A DNA stretch of 64,000 nt, from positions 124,001 through 188,000 of the forward strand of contig JAACJM010000014.1 of the NCBI GenBank assembly GCA_013368315.1. Reading direction: 5' to 3'. The position numbers and the translations under genes are program-made. Source of the DNA: Tetrapyrgos nigripes. Lineage: Eukaryota > Basidiomycota > Agaricomycetes > Agaricales > Campanellaceae. The notes under the pieces were generated by a model. That model worked only from the letters and a program-made list of their open reading frames with translations. It was not told where the DNA came from and did no database searches. This document shows, piece after piece, positions 11,266 to 23,044 of this stretch. How positions within the stretch are numbered: position 1 is the stretch's first letter; each line of letters starts with the position of its first letter.

Positions 11266-13024
11266 CTAGAGCATACCATACGCTGACTGGGGCAGAGAAG
11301 GTGCTCCAGTGTGACAGGCAAAGAATTGGGACTGCTGCTGAGCAAAGTGGTCATGACAGATTTCCTGTCCAGTAAATGATGGACCCCAGGTGTCGAAACT
11401 TGAACTGGAAGAAGAAGACATCAACTCTGAAGAGCCATTGACGGCGAAATACTTGTTGACCTGACCATCATCGATCGGAGCTGAGCCGACGTCGTAATCA
11501 TAAGGCAGCAAGTCTGGAGAGCCATTGACAGCGAAACATCCACCGTTGACCTGACCATCATGGTCACTCGGTGCAGTGTCGACGTCGTGGCCATAATCAA
11601 CCCATTCCCCACCACCAGTTGTAACAAGGAAACGGTTGAACTGGTGTCCCAACTCGTCCACAGGAGTAGAAGGTCCACTTGGCTCGGGACTGGAGGTCGG
11701 GCTCAAAGTGACGGAGCGGGAGGTCGTAGTGGGCATGGCTATTGGCGTGGACAAAGTCACAGCAGTTCCCGAGTTCTGCCATCCTGCAGCAGCGTTGAAG
11801 TCTGAATCGACGTATTGTCCAGAGTACGACTCCCAACCAGACGAAGAACTAGAGTCGGAGGGATAACCATTCAAAGCGAAATAGTCGTTGACTTGACCAT
11901 CATGGTTGGCAATCGGTGCAGTGCCGACGCCGTGACCATAATCACTCCACTGCCCGCCGTCGGTCGTAACGAGTACATTGTTGATATGGTGCTCCAACTT
12001 GTCCACAGGAGTAGAAGGTCCACTCGGCTTGCTCGCAGGTGCGGAGCCAGAGACCACGGTCATTCCGGGAGTGGACGCAGCAGCTCCCGAGTCCTGCCAT
12101 CCCCCAGCAGCGTTGTAGTCTGGATCGACGTGTTGTCCCGAGTAGTCGGACTCCCAACCAGACGAAGAACTAGTATCAGAGGGAGAAGAATTCTGGGGAA
12201 AGTAGTGGTATAAAGGGCCTGAGAGGATGTCTGGGTGAGGGTAATCATCTTCCTCGTCGGCTTGAAAAGGTGGAGAGGGCGACAAAGCGGGTGATCCAGG
12301 ACTGGACGCTAATGCACGGACAAACGGCACAAGTTCGTACTCGTCGAGACCACTTGTAGTAGCAGCAGCCTCTCTTATTCGCGGTTCTCGCGGTTCGGTA
12401 CCTGGAATGTACCCATGTAAATCTTTTCTATGACGGAGCATGGACGAAGGATGACCAGAGGTGAACGGGCACTTTGGATGAGGGCAATGATCTTTAATCC
12501 CAATGCTAAAAAAACAAGTTTCAATGAGTAAAGGCCACACAGTTGTGATTACAACAACAACAACACATACTGCTTTGTCCGAATATGTTCCTCCATATTG
12601 GGTAACTGCAGTGTTTCGTGGGTACATCCTGGACAGCGGAATTTCCTGTACATGGAAACGAAATATAAATTAGAGGACTGCGTACGGGGATACACACTGA
12701 AGAATACTCACTTTGCTTCAGGATCATGGGTCTTCATATGTCTCCCCAAGTCCCACCTTCTTTCGAAACATTTCTGGCAATGCATGCAGCAAAAGTTCTG
12801 CGTTCAAAGACAGATTTCAGTGTTCAGGCTCAAGAGAACAAGAAAGAAAGGAAAAGAAAATCAAGACATACTTTCTGCTTCTCTTTTGCGACGAATTCCC
12901 TTTTCACGGAGGCCTTGGTAGTCGTCTTTCTGGGAGGCAAGGTCTTCTTCCTGCCAGTGATTTTAGCTGTGTCGTTGGTCCCTGTGGTAGCTACAGAAGC
13001 CTTCCTGAGGCGGGTGGGTGCCAT
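11266..13024 (-). CDS. Three-finger C2H2 zinc finger protein with internal repeats
   Basis: Exons (minus): 13024..12872, 12797..12712, 12645..12571, 12505..11266; 517 aa. After a basic N-terminus come three C2H2 fingers, each near an exon boundary: C55-x2-C58-x12-H71-x3-H75, C84-x2-C87-x12-H100-x4-H105 and C112-x4-C117-x12-H130-x4-H135. This triple layout, with a finger ending RHRKDLHGY, is the common mushroom C2H2 regulator type. The remaining 380 residues are Ser/Gly/Asp-rich and carry a repeated module of about 107 residues: copies at about 210-317 and 317-423, with a partial third at about 440-470. Its signatures are SSSSGWES-YSGQ, GPSTPVD-L and DGQVN. It is probably a nuclear DNA-binding factor with a transactivation-like tail. 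A TATAAAT on the minus strand (13120..13126) sits about 100 bp upstream. Confidence 0.85.
11540..12195 (-). repeat. Intragenic duplication in the C2H2 gene
   Basis: Two diverged copies of about 320 bp lie in the last exon, roughly 12195..11880 and 11875..11550, preserving reading frame. A partial third copy of the DGQVN-x-YFA-NG block lies near 11475..11420. Confidence 0.75.
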
Positions 13025-14541
13025 GATAGCTTAAAGCGGATGTGGAGAGAGAGAAATGTGAAGAGGTAAGAGGGTAGGATGTAGAAGGGGTTCAGGAAGG
13101 GATATTAGACCTCTGACGCATTTATAGGCTCGGAGGTTGTACCCAATCGTCTTTGGAGCCGGGAAAAAACTTCAAGTTGCCTGTTTGGGCTGAGGAACTC
13201 AGGGTAGGTGAAAAACATTTAATCAGATACCTCATGAAAGGGATCAGTAGCAGTGAAAAAGTCATGGAGCAAGATGTCTATAAAAGGGAAATATAAGATG
13301 ATTGGGTGCGGTGCCCTTGTACTTTTTTTACATTCTTCTGCTTTGTTTGTTTGCCGACTTCGAATGTGATCTATTTCCTTGGTCCTGGATCCGAATCAAC
13401 ACTCACAGGTAAAGCCGAGAAGCCAGGGCCATTGTCTGCACGTAATAATTGTCGTAACAAAAAGACCCTGTCCTTCACTTGCTAATTTTGAGCTCCAAGG
13501 TGTCCTGCCAAACGCCCATCACATGCCAGTCACTGCAGAATGGATGCTATGGGCAGGCGGTCGCTGTGGGCTAGTAGGCGGACGTTGCCGCTGACCGACA
13601 CTTCAAAGGTGAAGAGAGTTGGGACTTCGTCCGGAGTTCGAGGCTTCTTCACCTTCCGGACCAAATAGACAATGGTTGCCAAGTTCATTTGATACATCGG
13701 CGCAAGATGTTGGCAACATGAGTCTCGAGGATATGTACACCGACTGCCGATATTGCAAACTTGACAAGTCCTGATTATACTTAAGTCCCGTTTTTCGCAG
13801 ACTTGACGTTATCCGTTGTCTTTCCGTTCTGATCTGGGCAAGGGCCGGCAAAGTCAAATATTAGTCCCCAACTCCCCTTTCATCATCAATGCGAAGTAGG
13901 ACACGCACGCGCAGTGCTACACGATATCGATGAGACCCCAACCTGCAGGCAATCACAATTTGCAAGTCGCTCAGACTTTGCAAGGTGCGTTCTGTATCCT
14001 GCCAGTAATAGGCTGCAGCACGACGGGTAGTAAGTTCGCCAATCCTTCTGTTATACTTCTATTCAAGGTAAAAATCAATGTCAATCCTCAATTCCTTGCC
14101 ATCGAAACAAGGATACTCACACAAGTTGCACGCAAATACTTACTCAGAAGTCGCGACATTGCAAGATGGCAAGTGGCTTGAAAGTTGACAAACTGAGCAA
14201 ATGGCAATCAAGTTTCCTGTTGTTGCGTATTGACTTTCAGCGAAAGTCGAACCCAGGGAAAACTGCAGCTTACCCCTATCCCATTCCTCTCATGACTCCT
14301 AGCCTTCGCGATGAGAGATGTACAGGAAAACTTGCTGAAGACACTCAACAGCAAATGGAAGGCTGTACGTAAGCCCGTCGGGATTTTTCGCGTTTGTCCG
14401 TACTGGCAATGACGTTGGGTCTCCCACACAGTGGATGATCTTCAACGAAACTAATTACTCTACAATTAGCACTAGGTATGATCTAAGATACACCCCATTA
14501 CAAATAACTCGGAAAGTGCTCGCAACTATTTTACAACTCCT
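13025..14541. other. Intergenic region
   Basis: This is the upstream region of the C2H2 gene plus the 3' flank of the old yellow enzyme gene. Short open frames on both strands have no recognisable features. No repeats beyond short low-complexity tracts were noticed. Confidence 0.5.
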
Positions 14542-16122
14542 CTATGCTTTGGCGCCTTTTGCCACTCTAGACGCGACACCTCTGCCGTAGAATCTGGTGA
14601 TGAAGGCCAATCATTACCCACATGTAACATAAAAAGGACGAAAATGCACTCACCCCCATGCAATCTGATTCGCAACATGCAATTGAATCCCCAACTCTTC
14701 AGCAAACGTCCACACGCATCCAGGTTCCTTCTGCGTATGGCGTCCAACGAAACAAACATCCGCAACCTCGTCCTGGAGATACTTCTCCGCCTGAGCACCA
14801 GATTTGATGCCTCCAACAGTTCCAACGAGAATCTTGTTACCATAAGCCTTTTTGACTTCATGAGCAAATTCTTGTTGTGCACCGAGCATTCGGAAGGTTT
14901 GCTTGAGCGAGTTTCCAGCAGATGAGATGTCGAGGAAGTCGATGCCATGCTCGGCAAGGATAGGTGCGAGACGGACGGTGTCGGCGTTTGTCCAGCTAGG
15001 CTCGTCGAGTTCTTCGATACGATCAGAGGCGGAAATTCTAAATTAAGTGCAGAATATTAAAAATTAGAGCTCTTGAAAAAAAGAAAATAATTTCGTACCT
15101 TAAGAATAGAGGCATGCCCTCGGGAATGACAGCACGAACAGCATCAACAACCTCCAACGTGAAACGAATGCGATTCTCAAAGCTGCCTCCGTACTCGTCA
15201 GTGCGCTTGTTGGCAACGGGACTGATGAACGAATTCAGCAAGTATCCATGGGCATTGTGGATCTCGATGACATCGAAACCAGCACGAATTGCTCGTCTTG
15301 CTGCATTAGCCCATGCTTTGACGAGTCCTTGAATTTGAGCCTTGGTTAATTCCTTGGGGACTGGGTTATTCTCAGACCAAGGTACTGGTGAGGGGCCGAC
15401 GATGGAATCAGCGTATCCGTTGGCAGCTGGGGTGGCTACAGCATTTGGATGCAACCAGGGAGCAACTGTCGACCCCTTTCTACCGGAGTGGGCGAGCTTT
15501 TGAAACAAATCTTGAGAATTGGTATAACCTTAATGAAGATTACACACCTGAATACCAATCTTTTGACCTTGAGAATGGGCAAAATCGACGAGTTGCTTCA
15601 AGGGTTCGATTTGGGAATCTTGCCAGATACCCATGTCTTCCGGTGTGATACGTCCTTCTGGCGTGACAGCGGTCGCTTCTATGAAGGTCAAACCGAACCC
15701 GCGAGAGACGATACCGCCGACTGTTGGGCTATGGTCAGTCTCAATGCAAAACCTATTAAATTGCAGTACTCACTATGAGCCATATGCCAAGGAGTTGCAT
15801 GGCCATTCTCAGCGGAATATTGGCAAAGAGGGGGAACCTGAACACAACGTAGATGAGAATAAATCACGGAATAACACAAGAAGAAAACTAACGAAAATGC
15901 GGTTCTGGAAAGTCACCTAAACGTCAAGATGTATGTCAGACTCTGGGCGAATCGGGAGGAACCACACAACATACTCACATCTCTGATCTTCAGCGGGGTG
16001 AAGAGCTTGGGAATGGGCCTGTCGTTAGGTTGAGGTTCAAGAGCAGTACCCGAAGGTGGATTCTGTGCAGGACTGAAGAACGGTACACCAGGTGCGGGCT
16101 TGTTGATGATCTGAGCAGACAT
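14542..16122 (-). CDS. Old yellow enzyme, YqjM-like NADPH:flavin oxidoreductase (copy 1)
   Basis: Seven exons (minus): 16122..15979, 15916..15893, 15837..15774, 15720..15548, 15496..15099, 15037..14654, 14593..14542; 412 aa, the usual length. Family signatures are clear. The second exon (24 nt) codes VTFQNRIF and is followed by [16 protein letters not shown], the flavin-contacting Cys segment of YqjM-type enzymes. [14 protein letters not shown] follows, then the His pair [10 protein letters not shown] that binds the substrate carbonyl, [10 protein letters not shown], and GGIKSG / FVGRH for FMN phosphate binding. The enzyme reduces activated C=C bonds (enones, xenobiotics) with NAD(P)H and FMN, probably in the cytosol. 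Copy 2 at 43578..45147 has the same six intron positions and nearly identical protein. A minus-strand TATA element lies at 16168..16175. Confidence 0.95.
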
Positions 16123-16167
16123 GTCGAGGAAAACTGTTGTAAGTAAAGAACCTGAAAACGCAATGGG

Positions 16168-16175
16168 TATTTATA
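16168..16175 (-). promoter_or_regulatory. TATA box of old yellow enzyme copy 1
   Basis: TATAAATA on the minus strand, 46 bp upstream of the ATG at 16122. It sits in a block (TATAAATACCCATTGCG) that is identical upstream of copy 2, supporting function and recent duplication. Confidence 0.7.
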
Positions 16176-16835
16176 CCTTCCTGACCCCTCGTTCTGCTCA
16201 AATTCGCTCCAAACGCTTCTAGACAGTTCCGATCCTGGTTAGTCCTGGTTCCATCATGACCCACTTCTGGGCACAACCTTTACCCGCCTTGCTGCAATGA
16301 TATGTACTGTGCTGACTGTCCTCTTGAAAGCATTGGAAATCTTTGGAATTGGACTGAGTAAGGTATTGCAGGCGGAGAGTGCCGGCTGCATAGAGATGAA
16401 GTACTTCTTCCACAATACCCCGTTGTCCGGCGGTTTATTCCGAACGTAGATCGTTATATTTATGTAGATGACGAAGCAGCACGTTCACGAGAGAAGCAAG
16501 CCAGAGAATAGATGGGGTCAACGTTGACGCAGCGGCCATGACGTCGGAATAAATTTGGGAGGATTTTTGAATGGTCTTTAATGATCCCCCCGAACCAATT
16601 CAAACTTGATGAAAGTTTGAGCTCCGAGCATGCGTTCCAGCGAGCTGCAAAGTTGATGGCCTTATCCAGTAACATAGCGATGAAAAAGCACAAAAGAAGA
16701 TGAACGCAGGGTGGACAGACTAAGATGGAGGAGTAAAAACCGCGCGCGTAAATGCGTCCAAAGCAGTAGCAAACTATCTTCACACGCCGAATGTACCATT
16801 ATGTAATCTGTACACACCTATCCGTCGAGCGGTGG

Positions 16836-17230
16836 GTTACACGCCGAAAATACAAAAATATCCGCTCGGCAGAAAGGCGTACAGAAACACACTTTTTTAC
16901 AGATATATCTTATATCAGTAGTAGTGACACACCCAGCACTAACCAATATTCATTGGCCAAAAGTTAGTTCGAAAAGGTCAAGTTTTCGAGGGACCAGGAA
17001 ACTCATTTGGAAACGAAAGGTTTTCGTGCTTCAGAAATTTATCGGAAGCGGATCCGAGCCAATCGGATCGCTTGCCGAGGCTTCGGAAATTTAAAGTTTT
17101 CGAATCCGTTTTCGAGCACCAGAGATTTGATGTTTCCTAATTAACTTCTGGCCATGGAATATTGGTTACTGCTGGGTGTGTGATGCGATCTATCCGTCGA
17201 GTAGATATTTTTGTCTTTCCGGCGTGTTAG
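16836..17230. mobile_element. MITE-like fold-back element, about 395 bp
   Basis: The two ends are inverted repeats. Outer block 16836..16868 (GTTACACGCCGAAAATACAA...) pairs with 17196..17229 (reverse complement TAACACGCCGGAAAGACAAA...). Inner block 16926..16967 (GACACACCCAGCACTAACCA...) pairs with 17141..17184. The left arm carries about 45 extra bases between the blocks. The left arm also has its own small hairpin (CCGTCGAGCGG against CCGCTCGGCAG). The element codes for no protein, so it would be non-autonomous. I could not identify a clear target-site duplication, so the exact ends are uncertain. Confidence 0.7.
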
Positions 17231-18104
17231 CGTTTTTGGTGTGTCGTTGGCCGGGTGCCAGTCTTCCTTGAGCTGACTGATAGGCTCGCAAGCTCGACTG
17301 ACCATGGTCCGAACGTAAAGGAAAGACTTGGACAAGGCTTCGTCATCCACACACGGACGGTAAAACGGCTGGTTGAAAATTATCCACCAATTGTCAACGC
17401 CTTCACTCAAGGTTGGGAAGAACCATTGTCAATTCTTTAATCATCATCAATACTTGAATCAGATTAGAAAGCGAGTTGAAGTAGCAATGCGGAAAGCTAC
17501 GTTGTCCACTCTTTATCACCTTGGAACCTCTTTGGCGGACACTTGGACGATGGGATCATCAGCCAATACCTCTCCTCAAACCCTGCAGCCTACCAAGGCA
17601 AACTCCCGAAACACACCTCTTCGACGTTCGCCAGCGTCTGCTGGCAGCGTCCGCCTCGTTTCCTCACCAGGCTCGACGAAAATGGGAATTGATCCTTTCC
17701 GTCGAAAAATGTCAAATTTGTCCAGCTTCGTCTTCGGTGAAACAGACTGGTAACAGTGTCGGCCTCCGTGTCGACCTAAGGGAGCCTATGGGCTTTCGGC
17801 AGGTCCTTACTCGCCTAACTTCAAGCAGCGCTCCCAGCGATATTGGAAGCCTGATTTGGCCCGATAGTAGGTTTATAGTCACTTGAGGCCATTGAAGTAC
17901 TAATAAGAATCCTTCTCTCCCTTCTCTTCTCCTCTTTCCCCTCTTTTTCGTTTTTTATTCCTTTTCATTTCAAATTCGGGAACCTTTCAAGAGTGACGAG
18001 TCCGTGTTCCGCCTCGGTTCTGCCTCATGAATCATGATAAGGACGAATCAGCTCGTTAATGGAGGCAAGGTGGCCTTACTGAGCCTTACTGCTCAACTTT
18101 CACC

Positions 18105-19676
18105 ATGCCTCCAAAAATCAAGGCTGTTGATCTCATTTATGGCGATGCCTTTGTGTTGGCAGATCGTGGCCACTCCGTAGCCCCGCCCATATCTGTCACG
18201 ACTAGTGCGTTTCGTTAATCTGTGATTGTTGAAGCGTACTAACGTCATTCTAGCCTTTCATGCAGATCCAGCCTTGGAATCAGAGGAGGGCCTCGACTTT
18301 GCGAACCCGCCATTCCATGTCTATTCTCGTTATACGCAGGACATCAGCACCCGAGCAGAGCACATCCTTGGTAAAATTAATGTCAGTGTTCTGAAGATCT
18401 ACTTGCTGACAATGTTCACAAGCATGGTTTTGCGGTAACCTATGCGTCTGGGCTGGCTTCCGGGTATGCGGTATGTGTTCGGGAATTGTTCCAACCTCAG
18501 AAATCTTGATGCCATCGATGTTTCGATAGGCGCTGGTCCACCTGAAGCCGACATCCAATACTATGCGGACAAGGTATTTCTTACATTGGAGGTTTTACGG
18601 CTCTCTGGTTAACATCTCTTGCTCAGATTCATAAAGTGGGTGGTAAATTGCTGGTTGACTCGACCTACGCCCCACCACCACTGCAATACCCTTTCAATTT
18701 CGGAGCGGATATGTGAGTTTGCAGATTGGACTTGAAAGAGTGATATCTCACCCCAGTTTTAATGACAGCATAATGTACTCCGGTATGTCTCTCGAGTACT
18801 GTACCGTTTAAGTCTTACTCATAGCAGAATGTACTAGCTATAAAATATCTCGGTGGTCATTCCGATTTACTCGCCGGCGTCTTGGTTGTCAAAACCCAAG
18901 AGGAATGGCACACGGTAACTCGCTCTTCTGACCCGCACGACAATGAATGTGTTGATGAATAAACCTCTTTACCAGTTGCATCATGATCGGATATGGGCAA
19001 TGTCATGGGCTCTTTGGACGCTTGGTTACTCTTGAGATCTTTGCGGACTCTTCATCTGAGGGTACCACGTCAGTCGGTAACGGCTACAGGACTTGCCAAG
19101 TGGCTGAACGAAATCGTATCGACGCCCGAGGGGAAATCTTTCGATGGCGTCCCTGGTGGTGTCCTCTCAAAAATCTAGCATTCATCCCTGCAGGGCACTG
19201 ATGAGAGAGGTTTCAACCCAAGTAAGCGGATGGAAGGCGGATGGAACGCTACATTATTGATTTAGTAAGCAAGTTCTTGTTCTGTTAGTACAACGTTTAC
19301 GCTACTGACACCTCTAAACTTTGCTACTTAGACAGCGAACGTTGACCAGGCAAAAAAGTTGCCATATCTCACTAAATATTTCGTTGTAAGACTATTGCTT
19401 TCTGATTGCGTCCTCACGAGTCTTATTTGATGATTTACATAGGCAGCTACAAGCTTGGGAGCCGTAGAGTTTGATAGAACATAGAGTCAGAGCTGACCCT
19501 CGTGAGGACCCGTGTCTACTCAGGCTCAGCGTTGGTGTTGAGGATTTGGAGGTTCGATCTCTGTATCTTGATCTGACGACAATTATTCACCAGTGTACCA
19601 CTTGCTTTAGGATCTAAAAGCAGACTTGCGACAAGCTCTGCTGAGCCTCGCGGAAGTTGATACTAAATCTCAATGA
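18105..19676 (+). pseudogene. Trans-sulfuration PLP enzyme pseudogene (cystathionine synthase/lyase family)
   Basis: The sequence starts with ATG and MPPKIKAVDLIYGDAFVLAD. It continues across introns with ALESEEGLDFANPPFHVYSR, TYASGLASGYA, then IHKVGGKLLVDSTYAPPPLQ, YLGGHSDLLAGVLVVK (PLP-lysine region), MGSLDAWLLLRSLRTLHLRV, PEGKSFDGVPGGVLSKI, DERGFNP and finally LSVGVEDLE ending at 19676. This order matches fungal Cys/Met PLP enzymes. Lesions: about 70 residues of the large domain are missing after 18480, the frame shifts near 18985 (HDR-region), a Trp codon after LSKI has become TAG at 19176, and the frame shifts again near 19470 before IEHR. It is a dead gene, although most exon joins still carry GT-AG. 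Confidence 0.85.
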
Positions 19677-20553
19677 TCAATGTTCGATGTACCTCGCTAC
19701 CTGTCTGTCTTAGAATGCTTGAATTCCTTTCACCAATTGCATTGTCACCCTACTCAACATTCAGTTGGGGTTCAGCTTGCTGATGATACTCTTACTGGTT
19801 CCAGTAACGCATTGTCGCGTTTTTGGAAAGGGCTGCGCACCAATGACTTTATTTAACATGTACAGATACCAATCACTTAGTACTGATCTCCGAGCAAAAT
19901 ACAAGTGCGTTCTTACTGAAAAAAGGACGAAAAAAGTTGTATATGATAAGCGTCTGCCTTGGTTCAAGGCTGTGCGGCTAGGGTTGGCCGCTTTGCTGAA
20001 CAACTACGTTCACCTCTAGTCTCCCCTAGGCAGACTCTTGGTACCCTTACGTTTCACCTCTAATTCGAGAAACGACCGCCTTCTCCGCGTTTCAGTCTAC
20101 ACTGGCTCCAGGCTATTTTACCAGCAAAATCCTTCAAAGGATATACCGAGCTATTGGCTGGCACAAGACTGGATTCTTTGTGATGCAGAAGACGAATAAT
20201 GGTTTGATCAAGGCTGGGTAGAGATAAAACACACAGCTGGTAGTGGGAATGGGCTGGACAGACCTGAAGAACAAGCTATGTATTTGTGATTTTCGTTTGA
20301 ACAGTTGTGGTGAGTTTATGTTCACAATCCCTTGAGTAGTTTTTTCATTTGTGTCTTCGAAAGCTCAGCGCTCAGCGCTCAGCATTTCAATTGGTGGCAG
20401 AACTCAATCACTTTCACTGTCAGGTCACTTTCTCATTCCGTGTAATATGAACGTTCCGGGCGTGAGAGTGCATGTCGGGCTACTAGTAGCCTCTTAAATC
20501 GTGCAAAGACCATTCGATGTCTCCAGCCCTTCCTCGGTGTATCCAGTTGCATA
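19677..20553. other. Intergenic region between two pseudogenes
   Basis: No gene recognised. Short frames on both strands lack motifs. A small direct duplication GCTCAGCGCTCAGC lies near 20365. Confidence 0.45.
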
Positions 20554-22520
20554 ATGGAACCAATGCATTTATTCAAAATACTTGCGCTTTTCGTGCTGTC
20601 TGTCGTACTCTATTTCTTCGGCAAACGACCGGGTGTCCGCTGAGTCCCGCCAGGACCTCGCATCCCCATCTTTGGGAACCTGTTCCAGATTCTTTTTGAG
20701 ATCGACTTTCTCGAAGTGGAAATAACTATATGGTCAGTGCGTTTTCGCATTTCAATGCTTATCTTGCGTCACTAAAGCGTGCTGAATCATCTAGGCCCTC
20801 TGGTGTTTCTGGATGTTGCTGGCCAACCAGCGGTCATCCTGAACTCTCCGAAAGTAGCTGAAGATTTACTGATCGCCGAGCATCCAAGTACTCGGATCGT
20901 CCGCCGAATTTGGTTGTTGGTTATGTGACTCATCACCTGAATGTGGTACTCATGCATTATGGTGAATCGTAAGTGAATGATCCCGCCTCGTCGAGATCCA
21001 GTCATCGCAAGCAAACCAGTATGCTCATTATCTTTTTGACAGATGGTGCAGGATGCGACGAGCCAGCGAGATTGCTCTAGGACCCAGAATGACCCCGAAT
21101 TATCACTGCACGCAGACCGACGAAAGTGTGCTGCTGGCGCCCTCGGGTTACTCGAACAGCCTGACAGTTGGAAATACCAAGCTAACCGGGCTGCCGCTTC
21201 AAGTATCTTATCGACAGTATACGACCTTCCATCCATACAGTCTCCAGATCATCCTTCTATCACTTTCATGGATGAATTCATAGATCGTACTACCGCAGCC
21301 GCACTCCCCGGTTCCCATCTGGCCAACGTATTTTTCGTCCTTGATTATCTTCCTGACTACATGTCGAAGTGGAGGACAAGGGCTCAGAACGATTTCAAGA
21401 GGTACACTCGTACATTTCATATGTTCCTTAAGAATCAAGATCAAGAATAAATCTGTGAGTTCTGGTCTTGATATCGACATACCTCTATTTCTCACCAATG
21501 AGGCAGCGGAATGGAATGGAACAGGGACATAGCTTCTGCGCTACGTTGGTAGAAAATGAGGCTTGACATGGAATGTCGGATGAAGAAAGTGCTTGGCTTG
21601 CCGGTGCCCTGTAATACGTCCTACGCTCCTGATAACAAATCCCAACTCTCATTCTTCTTACACACGCAGTGCTGCTGGTCAAGAAACTGTAAGTTTCCTC
21701 CTCAGCATGGTCCTGTTTCCCGAGGTCCAGCACCGAGCTCAAAGCGAACTAGACAGAGTCGTTGGACGCTCCAGGCTACCATCTTTCGCTGATATGAAAC
21801 ATCTTCCCTACATTGTTGCCATCATCAACGAGGTCGGTCGCATCGCTGTTGCTTACTATTTGGCACTCAAGGATTGTATGCAGTTGCTCAGATGGAGACC
21901 TGCTACGCCATTGGCAGCTCCTCATGCTGTAATGGAGGTGGAATAAATGACGATCATAGCTCTCAGGACGACTATTACGAAGGTTACTTGATTCCTCTCC
22001 AGGTCACTGAACCACGACCCGGAAACCTACGGACCGGATTCAGACCACTTGCGTCCTGAACGACATTTGGACGAGAATGATTCTCTGAAAGATCCCAAAA
22101 GCGATGGCCACTTCACCTTTGGCTTTGGACAACGGTAAGGATGTGGCCACTACATCCAAATCGGCGCTCACGGTACATCCAACAGCGTGTGTGTTGGTCG
22201 TTATGTTGCCAACGATTTCTTATTCATTACCTGTGCGATGGTCCTGTGGGCAATGCGACTTGAGCTTGTAAAGGATGCGAAGGGGAACAGCATCTTACCC
22301 GACCCAGACGTCTACAATGTTACCAATGGGGTGCTTTTGTTAGTCTCTTCACCAGTCTGTCTTTTATATTTTTCTTCCAGTATTTTCTGACCTTGGCATG
22401 TACAGATGACCTTCTCACTTTGAATTTACGGCCAGCGCACGCTTTGAAGACGCAGACGTACTGATTCAGCAAGCACGCAATGAAATTGTACGGGAATCTG
22501 CTGCTTTCGAAGACGTGTGA
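20554..22520 (+). pseudogene. Cytochrome P450 pseudogene
   Basis: The N-terminus is an anchor (LFKILALFVLSVVLYFFGK), followed by an in-frame TGA at 20641 and then the Pro-rich hinge VPPGPRIPIFGNLF. Downstream pieces read GPLVFLDVAGQPAVILNSPK, LVVGYVTHHLNVVLMHYGE, LGLLEQPDSW, a long helix segment with TAAALPGSHL, FPEVQHRAQSELDRVVG and LPYIVAIINEV. The heme loop FGFGQR (ending 22134) joins VCVGRYVAN (from 22186) across a GT-AG intron, so the heme Cys is intact. The tail is DADVLIQQARNEI. Lesions: the TGA at 20641, frame changes near 20890 and 21140, a TGA near 21573 followed by further stops, and a frame change around 21880. This is a dead microsomal monooxygenase gene of unknown substrate. Confidence 0.9.
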
Positions 22521-23044
22521 CGGAAACATCACTAAGTGGCGGAAGAAGTCTCGATTTCTTTGGAGCGTGGATAGGATAACCGACGCAGGGTAAGTGGCGC
22601 CAGTTTACAAGGATTGGAATGCAAACCACCTCAATTTTGAGTTCGAAGGGGCAGAGATAGTGACTATTTGCAGATGCTTCTGATTCTAGCAGTTAAAAAT
22701 GGTCGTGTCATGTATGTAGCCTGGAAACGTCGAGCCGACCAGATTCGAATTAGAATTATGAAACGAACTTCGTTATTACAAGTGATCCACTACCAGCGCC
22801 CTTCATCCGGTGTATTTTATTCTGGAATCGTCATCGATACTTGATACACTGAGTGCACGGTACAGACTGGAAAAAGAAAAAGATACAATAATTGTGGACA
22901 GCAATATGCAGCTATGTACGTCGTTAACTCGTTACCATATTCATAAACAAGTCCTTGGAACCAATTTGGCACTCACTCCTCCACATCGAACACTAGACAA
23001 TTGGCCACGGGCCAATACCCTTCTCCAAACCATCATCCTGTAGC
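22521..23044. other. Intergenic region
   Basis: 3' flanks of the P450 pseudogene and of the convergent sorting nexin gene. No gene or repeat seen. Confidence 0.5.

Larger units (their letters stand above)
16123..18104. other. Intergenic region containing a fold-back element
   Basis: No confident gene. The promoter of old yellow enzyme copy 1 is at the left end. A MITE-like element is at 16836..17230. Between 17250 and 17890 there are overlapping plus-strand frames of 60-126 codons, but no single frame is consistent and no motif is recognisable. A pyrimidine-rich run lies at 17905..17970. Confidence 0.5.

Noticed and set aside
11560..12213. Long plus-strand frames antisense to the C2H2 gene
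   Set aside because: They mirror the repeat structure of the minus-strand exon, whose fingers and splice sites prove the coding strand.
17255..17886. Three overlapping plus-strand frames of 61-126 codons
   Set aside because: Family-like segments could not be recognised and no single splice model unites them.
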